Assembly (NCBI GenBank): GCA_001898835.1
Contig: MKVM01000001.1
Coordinates: forward strand, 1,296,466-1,360,465
DNA: 64,000 bases
Reading direction: 5' to 3'
From: Micrococcales bacterium 72-143
GTDB taxonomy: Bacteria; Actinomycetota; Actinomycetes; Actinomycetales; Microbacteriaceae
Shown piece after piece: positions 44,398-52,617 of the stretch. Position numbers and translations under genes: made by a program. The notes under the pieces were generated by a model, which had not been told where the DNA came from, searched no databases, and worked only from the letters and a program-made list of their open reading frames with translations. How positions within the stretch are numbered: position 1 is the stretch's first letter; every line of letters starts with the position of its first letter.

Positions 44398-44861
44398 GAC
44401 TGCACCACCTGCCGGGCCGCCTGCACGCCGAGCACCGGGTCGACCGGCGCCCCCCGGCGGAACAGGCTCGGATACGTGAATCGGCCGAGCGCGTCGACGA
44501 GCGCGGGATGCGCCCCCTGGGCCACGAGGTCCTGGAGCGTCAGCACGGGCGCCTCGAGGCCGCTGTACTCGTTGACGAAGGCGCGCATGAGCCGGCTGAG
44601 CTCGGCGTGCGCGCGGCGTGCGCCGAGCTCACCCGAACGCACGCGGCGCTCGACGTCGTCGATGGCCGCGCCGTACTCGACCCGCAGCTGCGTGAGCACG
44701 GCGGAGCCGTCGACCGCAGGCTGCGTGACGAGCCGCCGGGGACGCGTCAGCACCGCCACGAGCACGGCGACGCCGACGATCGCGAGCAGCACCGCGAGCA
44801 CGAGCAGCAACCAGAACGGGCTGTACTGCGCGGGCGGGTAGAGCACGTCATCGCCGGGCAT
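44388..44861 (-). CDS. Single-pass membrane protein of Bat-like operon (DUF4381-like)
   Basis: A 157-residue protein. One helix (FWLLLVLAVLLAIVGVAVLVAVL, about 16-38) is followed by a helical cytoplasmic domain (RRVRSGELGARRAHAELSRLMRAFVNEYSG). In Bat operons a protein of this plan (DUF4381-type) lies between DUF58 and the VWA genes, which is the position here. Overlaps both neighbours, hence translational coupling. Confidence 0.75.
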   Translation of the reverse strand: MPGDDVLYPPAQYSPFWLLLVLAVLLAIVGVAVLVAVLTRPRRLVTQPAVDGSAVLTQLRVEYGAAIDDVERRVRSGELGARRAHAELSRLMRAFVNEYSGLEAPVLTLQDLVAQGAHPALVDALGRFTYPSLFRRGAPVDPVLGVQAARQVVQSWH

Positions 44862-45735
44862 GCGACCTCCCGTGCAGCATCCCGAGCAGCGCGGCGATCG
44901 CCGCGTCCTGCCCGTCGAGCTCGACGTGGCTGATCTCGAGACGGTCGAGCACCGCGCGGCGGCGGGCGTCCTCCGCCACGCGCTCGGCGTGCAGCTCCTC
45001 GACGATCTCGGCGCTCCCGTGCAGGAAGTCGGGCACCGCCCATCCGCTCGCGGCGTCCCGCCGCCCGCCGGGGGGACGCGCGAACAGCACCGGGTCGGCG
45101 TCGCGCAGCGTGATCCACAGCACGTCGTGCTGCGCGCGCAGCCGCCGCAGCTGCCGCTCGACCGCCTCGCCGACGGGCGCCTCGTCCGTCACGACGACGA
45201 CGATCATGCGGCGTGCGACGGTCTGCGCGACGGCGCGCAGCAGCGCCTCCCGCGGCGCCGGCGCGGTCGCCTCGTCGACGGCGCGGTCGAGGCTGCGCAG
45301 CATGAGCTCGACACCCCCCTCCGAGCGACGCGGCTCCAGCCGGCGGGCCCGCTCGCCCTCCGCGTACATGAGCACGACGTCGTCGCCGTGCCGCACCGCG
45401 AGCAGGCCGAGAGCGCCGACGGTGAGCACCGCGAGCTCCTTCTTGCTGCGCTCGTCACGCGCGAGCGCCTGCATCCCGGTGCCCGTGTCGACCACGAACA
45501 GGATGCTGTGCCGCCGCTCCGCGTAGGAGCGCTTGACCATCGGCTCCCCCACCCGCGCCGTCGCCCGCCAGTCGATGTCGCGCACCTCGTCGCCGTGCTC
45601 GTACGGCCGCAGGTCCTCGAAGTCGAGGCTGCGCCCGCGCACGAGCGAGGCATATCCGCCGTCGAGCGGATGCACCGACTTGAGCGTCGAGGCGATGAAG
45701 AGCTTGCTCTTCACCCGGGCGAGCAGACCGGTCAT
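44848..45735 (-). CDS. DUF58 family protein
   Basis: A 295-residue DUF58 protein. The hallmark GRSLDFEDLRPYEHGDEVRDIDWRATARVGEPMVK occurs near residues 34-70, and the rest has a degenerate VWA fold (SILFVVDTGTGMQAL). The ATG at 45735 lies 10 bp after the MoxR stop. DUF58 proteins always accompany MoxR ATPases; the molecular role is not established. Confidence 0.9.
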   Translation of the reverse strand: MTGLLARVKSKLFIASTLKSVHPLDGGYASLVRGRSLDFEDLRPYEHGDEVRDIDWRATARVGEPMVKRSYAERRHSILFVVDTGTGMQALARDERSKKELAVLTVGALGLLAVRHGDDVVLMYAEGERARRLEPRRSEGGVELMLRSLDRAVDEATAPAPREALLRAVAQTVARRMIVVVVTDEAPVGEAVERQLRRLRAQHDVLWITLRDADPVLFARPPGGRRDAASGWAVPDFLHGSAEIVEELHAERVAEDARRRAVLDRLEISHVELDGQDAAIAALLGMLHGRSHARR

Positions 45736-45745
45736 GGCGTCGGGA

Positions 45746-46741
45746 TCAGGGGGTCGGCACGGCGCCGAAAACCGCGTCGACGATGTCCTCGCTGCGCACG
45801 CCCTCGGCCTCCGCCTCGTAGGTGAGCAGCACGCGGTGCCGCAGCACGACGTGGCGCAGGCTCGAGACGTCGTCGGGGACGACGTGATCGCGTCCGCTGA
45901 GCAGCGCGAGGGCGCGCGACGCCCGCAGGAACGCGATCGACGCGCGCGGGCTCGCCCCGTACTTGATGAGGCGGGCGCGGTCCTCGCCGATGTACTCGGC
46001 GGGGTTCCGGGTGACATAGGCGAGGCCCACGATGTAGTTGCGCACCTCGGGCGAGACGTAGATCGCGTCGGCCGTGTCCTGCAGCATCCGCACCTCGTCG
46101 AGCGAGGCCACCTGGGAGGCGTGACGGCCGGGCGCGAGCACACCGGAGTCGAGACGCTCCAGCACCTCGAGCTCCTCCTGCGGGCTCGGGTACTGCACGA
46201 TCTCCTTCAGCAGGAAGCGGTCCATCTGCGCCTCGGGCAGCTCGTAGGTGCCCTCCTGCTCGATGGGGTTCTGCGTCGCGATGACCATGAACGGGTCGGG
46301 CAGCTCGTGCCGCTCGCCGCCGATCGTGGTCTGCCGCTCCTGCATCGCCTCGAGCATCGCCGACTGGGCCTTCGCGCTCGAGCGGTTGATCTCGTCGAGC
46401 AGCACCACGTTCGCGTGCACGGGCCCGAGCACGGTGCGGAAGGTTCCGGTCTGCGCGTCGTAGATCTGCGTGCCGGTGATGTCGCTCGGCAGCAGGTCGG
46501 GGGTGCACTGGATGCGCTTGAAGCTGCCGTCGATCGTGTCGGCGAGGGTGGACGCCGCGGTCGTCTTGGCGAGGCCCGGAACGCTCTCCAGCAGCACGTG
46601 GCCGCCCGCGATGAGCGCGATCAGCAGGCTCGTGCGCAGGCGGTCCTGGCCGACGATGCGCTCGGAGTAGGCGTCGGTGATGCGCGCGATGACCTCGCGG
46701 GCCTCCTGCATGCGCTCGGGCGTCGGCGCGGCCTGGTTCAT
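45746..46741 (-). CDS. MoxR-family AAA+ ATPase
   Basis: A 331-residue MoxR ATPase. The Walker A is ESVPGLAKT (about 51-59), Walker B VVLLDEINR, sensor ATQNPIEQEGTYELPEAQMDRF, and C-terminal lid ASPRASIAFLRASRALALL. I choose the ATG at 46741 (MNQAAPTPERMQEAREVIARI) because MoxR proteins start here; the longer track start at 47077 would translate the tandem 9-bp repeat and palindromic element upstream. It heads a seven-gene operon to 40639. Confidence 0.92.
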   Translation of the reverse strand: MNQAAPTPERMQEAREVIARITDAYSERIVGQDRLRTSLLIALIAGGHVLLESVPGLAKTTAASTLADTIDGSFKRIQCTPDLLPSDITGTQIYDAQTGTFRTVLGPVHANVVLLDEINRSSAKAQSAMLEAMQERQTTIGGERHELPDPFMVIATQNPIEQEGTYELPEAQMDRFLLKEIVQYPSPQEELEVLERLDSGVLAPGRHASQVASLDEVRMLQDTADAIYVSPEVRNYIVGLAYVTRNPAEYIGEDRARLIKYGASPRASIAFLRASRALALLSGRDHVVPDDVSSLRHVVLRHRVLLTYEAEAEGVRSEDIVDAVFGAVPTP

Positions 46742-46880
46742 GGACGTGGCTCCTCCGGGTCGGGACGGCAGGCGCGCGAGCGCCCGGGCATCCACCCTAA
46801 CCGGCCTCCGGCCCTGGTCCCCTGGGCGCCGCCGGCCCGGCCCGCTGGCCCGGCCCGCGGGCCCGTCCGCCTCGCCCGCT

Positions 46881-46967
46881 GCGTCCGCCCCATCCGCGCC
46901 GTCCGCGCCCTCCGCGCCGTCCGCTGCGTCCGCGCCCTCTGCGCCCTCCGCCCCGTCCGCGCCCTCC
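46881..46967. repeat. 9-bp tandem repeat (CCGTCCGCG-like)
   Basis: Nine degenerate units of a 9-bp repeat (for example CCGTCCGCG, CCCTCCGCG) run directly into palindromic element copy 3. Read on the minus strand it would encode Gly-Ala-Asp/Glu repeats as an N-terminal extension of MoxR, which I consider non-coding. It lies in the 761-bp gap 46742-47502. Confidence 0.75.
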
Positions 46968-47047
46968 AGAAATGCAGGAGTTTCCGAGCGCGGGTGCCCC
47001 GGATGCCACTCGCCGCATCCGGGGCACCCGCAATCTCCTGCATTTCT
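46968..47047. repeat. AGAAATGCAGGAG-bounded palindromic element, copy 3
   Basis: AGAAATGCAGGAG (46968-46980) and CTCCTGCATTTCT (47035-47047) flank 54 nt. The interior contains a second perfect stem, CGGGTGCCCCGGATGC with GCATCCGGGGCACCCG (16 bp, 8-nt loop). The right flank GAGGTGACCGA resembles that of copy 4. Confidence 0.82.
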
Positions 47048-47134
47048 GAGGTGACCGAGGGAGGGCAGGGGCAGCACCCGACCGGACGGAGGTCTCAGCA
47101 GCCGCCGTCGAGAAAGGCGCAGGGATCCGCCTCC

Positions 47135-47277
47135 TCACGCCTGTTCACTGATCTCGTCGGTGACGTCCGCCGTGGGCAGGACCCCGAGCTCCAGAGTGCC
47201 GGCGGCATCACATGCGACCACCACGGGAAACCCGTGGCCGTCTCCGTATCGCTGTCGAGAGTCGCGTCGGAGCCCAT
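47135..47277 (-). pseudogene. Possible small frameshifted coding remnant
   Basis: An ATG at 47277 reads MGSDATLDSDTETATGF; from there the adjacent frame continues VVVACDAAGTLELGVLPTADVTDEISEQA to a TGA at 47135. Each half looks more protein-like than the surrounding frames, and one added base in CGGGTTTCCCG would join them into about 47 residues. Codon choice is less GC3-biased than in neighbours and no ribosome-binding site is obvious. It may be a decayed gene or chance. Confidence 0.25.
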
Positions 47278-47381
47278 GAGCTGCGGCGGCAGGCCACGGG
47301 CGTGCCGGCGTCGGGATGACGCAGCGCCACGGCCCCGGCAGCGAGGGGCACCCCGCGCGCCCGATCCGTCCGGATCCCCGC

Positions 47382-47462
47382 AGAAAATGCAGGAGATCCG
47401 CCCGACGACGCCTGTGTTTCCGGGCGAGCCAACATCCCGACGGCGGAATCTCCTGCATTTCT
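47382..47462. repeat. AGAAATGCAGGAG-bounded palindromic element, copy 4
   Basis: AGAAAATGCAGGAG (47382-47395, one extra A) and CTCCTGCATTTCT (47450-47462) flank 54 nt; the interior ends pair (TCCGCC with GGCGGA). Right flank GGGGTGACCGA matches copy 3. It lies 334 bp after copy 3; the DNA between holds only the possible remnant at 47135-47277. Confidence 0.8.
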
Positions 47463-47502
47463 GGGGTGACCGACACAGGGAGGGGCCGGTGGGAGGGGAT
47501 GC

Positions 47503-48999
47503 TCAGCCGCGCTGGGTCAGGTAGAGCAGCGGCACCTCGATGGTCACCTCGGTGCCCTCGCCCTCCAGGGTGTGCCAGTCGATCGTGCCGCCCAGCTCGC
47601 CCTGGATGAGGGTGCGCACGATCTGCGTGCCGAGTCCGGACCCGACCTTGCCCTCCGGGAGCCCCGCGCCGTTGTCGCGCACCCGCACCGAGAGGGTGTC
47701 GCTCTTGCGCTTGGCCGAGATGACGACCTCCCCGTCGCGATCCGCGAGGCCGTGCTCGACGGCGTTCGTGACGAGCTCGGTGAGCGCGAGGGCGAGTGGC
47801 GTCGCGTACTCGGAGGGGAGGGTGCCGAAGGAGCCGGTCTTGTGCGGTCGCACCGTCGTCGAGTGGCTGGAGGCGACCTCCGCGACGAGCAGCAGCACGC
47901 GGTCGAACACGGTGTCGAAGTCGACGTTCTGGCTGAGGCCCTCGGAGAGGGTGTCGTGCACGACCGCGATCGCCGCGACCCGGCGCATCGCCTGGGTCAG
48001 CGCATCCCGGGCGACGTCGTTGTGGGTGCGGCGGCTCTGGATGCGCAGCAGCGAGGCCACGGTCTGCAGGTTGTTCTTCACCCGGTGGTGGATCTCGCGG
48101 ATCGTCGCGTCCTTGGTGATGAGCTCCTGCTCCTGGTGCCGCGACTCGGTTACGTCGCGGATGAGCACGATCGCCCCGACCCGCTCGCCCCTGTGCCGCA
48201 GCGGGATGGCGCGCAGCGTCACCGTCACCCCGCGCGCCTCGATGTCGGTGCGCCACGGCGCGCGCCCCGTCACGACGAGCGGCAGCGACTCGTCGACCGT
48301 GAGCTTGCCCGACAGCAGCCCGGTGGCGACCTCGGCGAGCGACTCCCCCTCGAGCTCGCCCGCGAAGCCGATGCGGTTGAACGCCGAGAGCGCGTTGGGG
48401 CTCGCGAAGGTCACGTTGCCGTCGACGTCGAGCCGGATGAGGCCGTCGCTCGCACGCGGGGCGCCGCGGCGCGGAAGGGTCGGCGCGCCGAGGTCGGGGA
48501 AGTCGCCCGTCGCGATCATGCCGAACAGGTCGTCGGCGCACTGGTTGAAGGTGAGCTCCTGGCGGCTCGGGGTGCGCGCCTCGGAGAGGTTGGAGTGCCG
48601 CGTCAGCACCGCGATCGGGGTCGTCGTGGTGGCCGCGCCGCTCGGGCTGAGCCTCCGCAGCACGGGGACGGCCCGCACGCGCGTGGGCGTCTCCTCGTAC
48701 CAGTCGGGGGCGGAGGTGTCGACGATGCGCACCTCCTCGAACGCCTGCCGCACCTGGTCGCGCCACTCCGGCTTGATCTCCTGCCCCACGAAGTCGCGGT
48801 AGAAGAGCGTCGCCGCGGACGACGGACGCGAGTGCGCGACGGCGACGAAGCTGCCGGATGCCGTCGGCACCCACAGCACGATGTCGGCGAAGGCGAGGTC
48901 GGCCAGCAGCTGCCCGTCGGCGGCGAGCAGGTGGAGCCACTCGGCGTCGGCCTCCGTCGAGAGGCCCTGCGCGAGCATGAGCTCGGAGAGGGTGGACAC
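47503..48999 (-). CDS. pdtaS: PdtaS-type sensor histidine kinase (HisKA_2)
   Basis: A 498-residue cytosolic kinase. The N-terminal GAF-like domain (about 1-140) and PAS domain (about 180-290, LIRLDVDGNVTFASPNALSAF) precede the HisKA_2 dimerisation box IREIHHRVKNNLQTVASLLRIQSRR with the phospho-His near residue 302. The HATPase domain has ELVTNAVEHGL and VRDNGAGLP. This is the actinobacterial PdtaS layout; its partner is the RNA-binding antiterminator PdtaR, not in this window. Start GTG 48999. Orphan gene here. Confidence 0.9.
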   Translation of the reverse strand: MSTLSELMLAQGLSTEADAEWLHLLAADGQLLADLAFADIVLWVPTASGSFVAVAHSRPSSAATLFYRDFVGQEIKPEWRDQVRQAFEEVRIVDTSAPDWYEETPTRVRAVPVLRRLSPSGAATTTTPIAVLTRHSNLSEARTPSRQELTFNQCADDLFGMIATGDFPDLGAPTLPRRGAPRASDGLIRLDVDGNVTFASPNALSAFNRIGFAGELEGESLAEVATGLLSGKLTVDESLPLVVTGRAPWRTDIEARGVTVTLRAIPLRHRGERVGAIVLIRDVTESRHQEQELITKDATIREIHHRVKNNLQTVASLLRIQSRRTHNDVARDALTQAMRRVAAIAVVHDTLSEGLSQNVDFDTVFDRVLLLVAEVASSHSTTVRPHKTGSFGTLPSEYATPLALALTELVTNAVEHGLADRDGEVVISAKRKSDTLSVRVRDNGAGLPEGKVGSGLGTQIVRTLIQGELGGTIDWHTLEGEGTEVTIEVPLLYLTQRG

Positions 49000-49019
49000 G
49001 CCCCTAGGCTACGGGAGCC

Positions 49020-50255
49020 TCACGCCGACCGTCGTCCGAGCCGGCGCCGACCGCCGGGAGCCGCGGCGACGGGCAGGAGGGATGCCGCCAGCGCGCGGAT
49101 CGCGACGCGGGCGGCCGACCGGGGGGCCGCATCCGCGAGGGGCCGCCCGCCGAGCGTCGCCGCGTCGAAGGCCGCCGGGTCCCACGGCACCAGCACGGGG
49201 TCCTCGATACCCCCGAAGCGGGCGAGCGTCTGCCGCACCTGGCCGCCGGGGTCCACCCCGACGGCGGCCGCGCGCAGCTTGTTGACGACCACGTCGACGC
49301 GCTCCGGCTCGACCAGCTCGAGCAGCTCGGCGTGGCCGCGCAGGAGACGCGGGATGCCGACGGGGTCGGCCGCGCCCACCGCGACCACCCGGTCGGCGAC
49401 GCGCAGCACCTCGAGGCCGGCGGCGTTGCGGCGCGGCGCCGCCACGTCGCTCGCGAGCTCATCGTCCCGCTCGAGGCTTGCGGCGATGTCGACCACGAGC
49501 ACCTCGCACAGACCCCGCAGTGCCTCGAGCGCCCCGGTGACGCGCGCGGTCCCGAGCTCGGGCCAGCGCTCGGGGCGCCCGATGCCGGTCAGCACGCGGA
49601 ACGGATGCCGCGCGCCGCGCGGTACGACGGCGAGCCGATCCAGCTGCGCCTCGTCGAGGCCGCCGATGCCCGCGAGCCGGCACGCGGCCGCGAAGCCCGG
49701 GGCCTCGTCGAGCAGGCCGAGCGCCGGGGCGACGGATGCCGCGTGGGTGTCGGCGTCGGCGAGCACCGTGCGCCAGCCCGCCGCCGCGAGCTCGGCGGCG
49801 AGTGCGATCGCGAGGCTCGTGCGCCCCGGCGCGCCGTGCGGACCCCACACCGCGATGAGGGTCGCGGGTCGCCGCACCGGGGCGGACACCGCGAGGGACG
49901 GGGGCTCGGTGATCGGCGCGTCCACCGCATCCGGGCGACCGCCCTCGAGCAGCACCCAGTCGGCGGGTCCCTCGACCGTCTCGAGGATGCCCAGCCGCGT
50001 CGCGTGCCGCGCCTGGTCGGGCCCCTCGACGACCACGAGCATCCGCACACCCGCGAGGTCGGCGGTCTCGACGAGCGTCGGCGTCAGGTGCTGCGGCGTC
50101 GCCGCGACGACGACGAGCTCGACCGGCAGCTGGGGAAGACGCGGGGCGAGCTCGTCGCCACCGGAGCAGCGCACGATCACCTCGTGCCCGTGATGCGCGG
50201 CGGAGGCCGCGAGCCGCTGCTCGGCGTCGAGCGGCACGGCGAGGGCGACCCGCAT
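49020..50255 (-). CDS. CpaE-like / MinD-type ATPase with altered Walker A
   Basis: A 411-residue protein. An N-terminal receiver-like region (about 1-120) leads to a P-loop domain with WGPHGAPGRTSLAIALAAELAAAG (137-160), then DADTHAASVAPALGLLDEAPG and EVLVVDIAAS. Where MinD/CpaE proteins have KGGxGKT, this has GAPGRTS: both Lys are missing. This variant recurs in actinobacterial CpaE-like proteins (from memory). It is 2 bp after the SAF-domain gene. No pilin or secretion ATPase gene is nearby. Confidence 0.82.
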   Translation of the reverse strand: MRVALAVPLDAEQRLAASAAHHGHEVIVRCSGGDELAPRLPQLPVELVVVAATPQHLTPTLVETADLAGVRMLVVVEGPDQARHATRLGILETVEGPADWVLLEGGRPDAVDAPITEPPSLAVSAPVRRPATLIAVWGPHGAPGRTSLAIALAAELAAAGWRTVLADADTHAASVAPALGLLDEAPGFAAACRLAGIGGLDEAQLDRLAVVPRGARHPFRVLTGIGRPERWPELGTARVTGALEALRGLCEVLVVDIAASLERDDELASDVAAPRRNAAGLEVLRVADRVVAVGAADPVGIPRLLRGHAELLELVEPERVDVVVNKLRAAAVGVDPGGQVRQTLARFGGIEDPVLVPWDPAAFDAATLGGRPLADAAPRSAARVAIRALAASLLPVAAAPGGRRRLGRRSA

Positions 50256-50257
50256 CC

Positions 50258-50890
50258 TCAGCCGCCCAGCGGGAGTCCGGCGGGCACGACGGCGAGCGCA
50301 TCGCCGTTCGCCTGGGCCTGCAGCACGCGCGCGACCCGGCCCCGCGGGACGAGCACCTCGACCGCGCCGCCGCCTCGGGCCGCGACGAGACCGTCGTCCT
50401 CGACCACCCGCACCACGACGGCGTCGGCGACGAGCACGACGGGCGCGCCGAAGCCGCGCCCGTCCGCGTGCGCCGGGGAGGCCCAGACGTCGACCGTCGC
50501 CCCGGACCGCACCGAGGAGCTGGCCGGCGCGGCGAGCTCGAGCACGAGCGCCGTCGACCGCACGCCCGCCGCGTCGCCGACGGCGGCGCGCGGGAGCAGC
50601 TCGCCGTCGCGCACCGCACGCACCACGACAAGGCCGTCGGCGGGCAGCTCGCCCTCGCGCAGGTACAGCGCGTCGGCGCCGTCGAGGGCGACGGATCGCT
50701 CCACGAGGTCGCCGCGATCGATGCGATCGCCGGGGCTGAGCGCGGACGCCGCCGCATACACGGTCGTGCGCCGGTCGAGGGCACCCACGAGCGCCACGAC
50801 GCCGGCCACCGATGCGGCGACGAGCACGAGCCCCACCACGAGCCGCATGTCGATCGCGCCCCTGCGACGCCTGGATGCCGTGACCGCCAC
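50258..50890 (-). CDS. CpaB-like SAF-domain protein
   Basis: A 210-residue protein. After a basic N-terminus and one membrane helix (MRLVVGLVLVAASVAGVVALVGAL) lies a SAF domain (TTVYAAASALSPGDRIDRGDLVERSVALD), as in the Flp pilus assembly protein CpaB, followed by LELAAPASSSVRSGATVDVWAS. I choose the GTG at 50890 because GGGAGG lies upstream. It is coupled to the CpaE-like ATPase; the pair lacks pilus genes. Confidence 0.82.
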   Translation of the reverse strand: MAVTASRRRRGAIDMRLVVGLVLVAASVAGVVALVGALDRRTTVYAAASALSPGDRIDRGDLVERSVALDGADALYLREGELPADGLVVVRAVRDGELLPRAAVGDAAGVRSTALVLELAAPASSSVRSGATVDVWASPAHADGRGFGAPVVLVADAVVVRVVEDDGLVAARGGGAVEVLVPRGRVARVLQAQANGDALAVVPAGLPLGG

Positions 50891-51020
50891 GGTGCCTCCC
50901 CTCCCGCCGCGCTCGGCGGCGCGCCCATCGTGCACCGCGGCGAGCACGGGGCGAGCGAGTTATCCACAGCCCGGACGGCATCCGTCCCGGGCCGTCCGCG
51001 ACGCCGCGCATAATCGGGGC

Positions 51021-51281
51021 ATGACAGCGGATGCGGCTCCCGGGCTCGGTCGGTTCCTGACCATCGCCGACACGGCCGAGATCCTCAACATCTCCGCCGG
51101 GCAGGCCTACGCGATCGTGCGCAGCGGCGAGCTGCCGGCCATCAAGCTCGGCGCCCACGGCCAGTGGCGCGTGGAGCGCGAGGTGCTCGAGGGCTACATC
51201 GCCGCCCGCTACGAGGAGGCCCGCCGCACGGGCCTCTGGCACCAGGCCGAGTTCACCGACCTGCCGGAGCTGTTCGGCTGA
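51021..51281 (+). CDS. Small excisionase/MerR-like HTH DNA-binding protein
   Basis: An 86-residue protein with a winged-helix DNA-binding domain of the excisionase (HTH_17) type: FLTIADTAEILNISAGQAYAIVRSGELPAIKLGAHGQWRVEREVLEGYI. The C-terminal 25 residues are charged (ARYEEARRTGLWHQAEFTDLPELFG). The ATG at 51021 is the first start after the gap with the divergent SAF gene. No phage or integrase gene is nearby, so it is probably a chromosomal regulator. Confidence 0.85.
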   Translation: MTADAAPGLGRFLTIADTAEILNISAGQAYAIVRSGELPAIKLGAHGQWRVEREVLEGYIAARYEEARRTGLWHQAEFTDLPELFG

Positions 51282-51301
51282 GCTGTATCTCCGGCGCGCG
51301 C

Positions 51302-51883
51302 TCAGGCCCGGACGCACAGGATCGCGTCGAACGGAACGAGGCGGATGCGGCGCACGACCCGGTCACGACGGGCCGCGCCGGCGTCGTGCTCGGCGACGTC
51401 GAGGTGGTCGCGCGCCACCCGGTCGATCGTGCCGTGAACGATCCCGCCGCGCGTGCGCAGCTCGACGCCGGTGCGCCGACGACACAGGTCGCGCATCACG
51501 AAGCCGAGGCCGAGACGCGCCGCGAGGGCGGGCACCGCCTCGGCGGGCAGGGGACGCAGACCCAGCTCGAGCTGCTCGTGCCCCGGCAGCACGCCCGCGA
51601 TCGAGGCGAGCGGCACGACGACCGCGCGACCCGCGGATCCCGCGGGGATCTCGCCCGCGACCCAGTCGCGTCCCGCCGACTCGACCCGCACGGCGACCGT
51701 CTCGCCGTCGGCGAGCACGAGCGACACCCGCTCGCCGCCCCGTGCCATCGCGAGCACCCTGTCCCGCAGCACGAGGCGCCCGAGGCGCAGGCGCTCCTCC
51801 TCCGCGGCGAGCCCCTGCTGCTCGAGATCGAGCTCATGCTCGAGCTGCCCCTCGATGTCGGCGAAAAGCTCGTCCCAGCGCAC
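51302..51883 (-). CDS. Conserved hypothetical protein
   Basis: A 193-residue soluble protein starting VRWDELFADIEGQLEHELDLEQQGLAAEEERLRLGRLVLRDRV. An N-terminal acidic helix region precedes a beta-rich part (VSLVLADGETVAVRVESAGRDWVAGEI) and a C-terminal region ending in RIRLVPFDAILCVRA. I choose the GTG at 51883 because the longer track reading upstream is Arg/Pro-rich and crosses the divergent gene leader. I do not recognise the family. Confidence 0.7.
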   Translation of the reverse strand: MRWDELFADIEGQLEHELDLEQQGLAAEEERLRLGRLVLRDRVLAMARGGERVSLVLADGETVAVRVESAGRDWVAGEIPAGSAGRAVVVPLASIAGVLPGHEQLELGLRPLPAEAVPALAARLGLGFVMRDLCRRRTGVELRTRGGIVHGTIDRVARDHLDVAEHDAGAARRDRVVRRIRLVPFDAILCVRA

Positions 51884-52035
51884 GGCTGCGACGGTAACCG
51901 GCCACGGGCGTCCGACGTCATAGTTCTCCACAGGACGGGGCGACGGGTCGACACGAGAAAGCGTCATATGCCAAGGTGATGCGCGTCCCCCCTTCGGGGG
52001 CAGACGAGTTGGGACACCGGAGCGAGAGGACGGCG

Positions 52036-52479
52036 ATGCGCGGAGGCGAGACGGCGGCCGACGGCAGCGCCGCACGGGCGATCACGCCACGGCTCGACGA
52101 CGAGGAGCTCTTCGGCCGCCAGCCGGCCCCCACACGCGAGCTGCCCGATCCCCGGCCGCTGCTCGAGAACCTCACGCGCTGCGTCATCGAGATCATCGCG
52201 GGCGCCCGCGACCTCGAGCAGATCGCGCGCTGGGTCGACGACGCCGTCTACGCGACGCTCCTCAAACGCGTCGTCATCTCGGCTCAGGCGCGCCAAGCCG
52301 CACGGCGCCCGGCTGCCCGCCCGGTCTTCACCCTCGGCACGGTGAGCCTCTGCGAGCCGCGCGACGGTGTCGTGGAGGCGGTCGTCGTGGTCCGCGGGCG
52401 GGCGCGGACGCGCGCCGTCGCCATCCGCCTCGAGGGCCTCGACCGCCGCTGGCGGGCCACCGCCATCCACGTGCTGTAG
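52036..52479 (+). CDS. Rv3235-like conserved actinobacterial protein
   Basis: A 147-residue protein. The core PDPRPLLENLTRCVIEIIAGARDLEQIARWVDDAVYATLLKRVVISAQAR and the beta strands RPVFTLGTVSLCEPRDGVVEAVVVVRG match the pattern of the small Rv3235-type family of Actinobacteria. AGAGGA lies 6 nt upstream of the ATG at 52036. Function unknown. It converges on nrdB with a known-type interspersed palindrome between them. Confidence 0.75.
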   Translation: MRGGETAADGSAARAITPRLDDEELFGRQPAPTRELPDPRPLLENLTRCVIEIIAGARDLEQIARWVDDAVYATLLKRVVISAQARQAARRPAARPVFTLGTVSLCEPRDGVVEAVVVVRGRARTRAVAIRLEGLDRRWRATAIHVL

Positions 52480-52521
52480 GCGGGCCGAGCCTTCCCGCCC
52501 CACCTCATCCGTGGTGCCGGG

Positions 52522-52563
52522 GGTTTCGATACGCGTCGCTTCGCGGCGCTGCTCAACCAGCGG
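52522..52563. repeat. Microbacteriaceae-type interspersed palindromic repeat
   Basis: GGTTTCGATACGCGTCGCTTCGCGGCGCTGCTCAACCAGCGG is a recognisable member of the GGTTTCGATACGC...CTCAACCA family common in intergenic DNA of Microbacteriaceae. AGCGCCGCGAAGCGACGC can fold into a hairpin. It sits between the convergent Rv3235-like and nrdB genes and may help terminate both. Confidence 0.7.
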
Positions 52564-52617
52564 AAGGGGCCGAGAACGCAACTCGACCGATCCGCACCCC
52601 CGCGACCCGCGGAGGCC

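Noticed and set aside
46742-47077. N-terminal extension of MoxR
   Set aside because: Would translate a palindromic element and a 9-bp repeat; MoxR proteins begin at the ATG at 46741.
31429-47462. CRISPR array
   Set aside because: The repeats are inverted pairs around 54-55 nt, with only two copies per locus, no direct-repeat array and no cas genes.
49020-50890. Tad/Flp pilus locus
   Set aside because: CpaB- and CpaE-like genes are present but no pilin, prepilin peptidase, TadA, TadB or TadC.
51021-51281. Phage excisionase / prophage remnant
   Set aside because: No integrase, attachment sites or phage genes nearby; domain is also common in chromosomal regulators.
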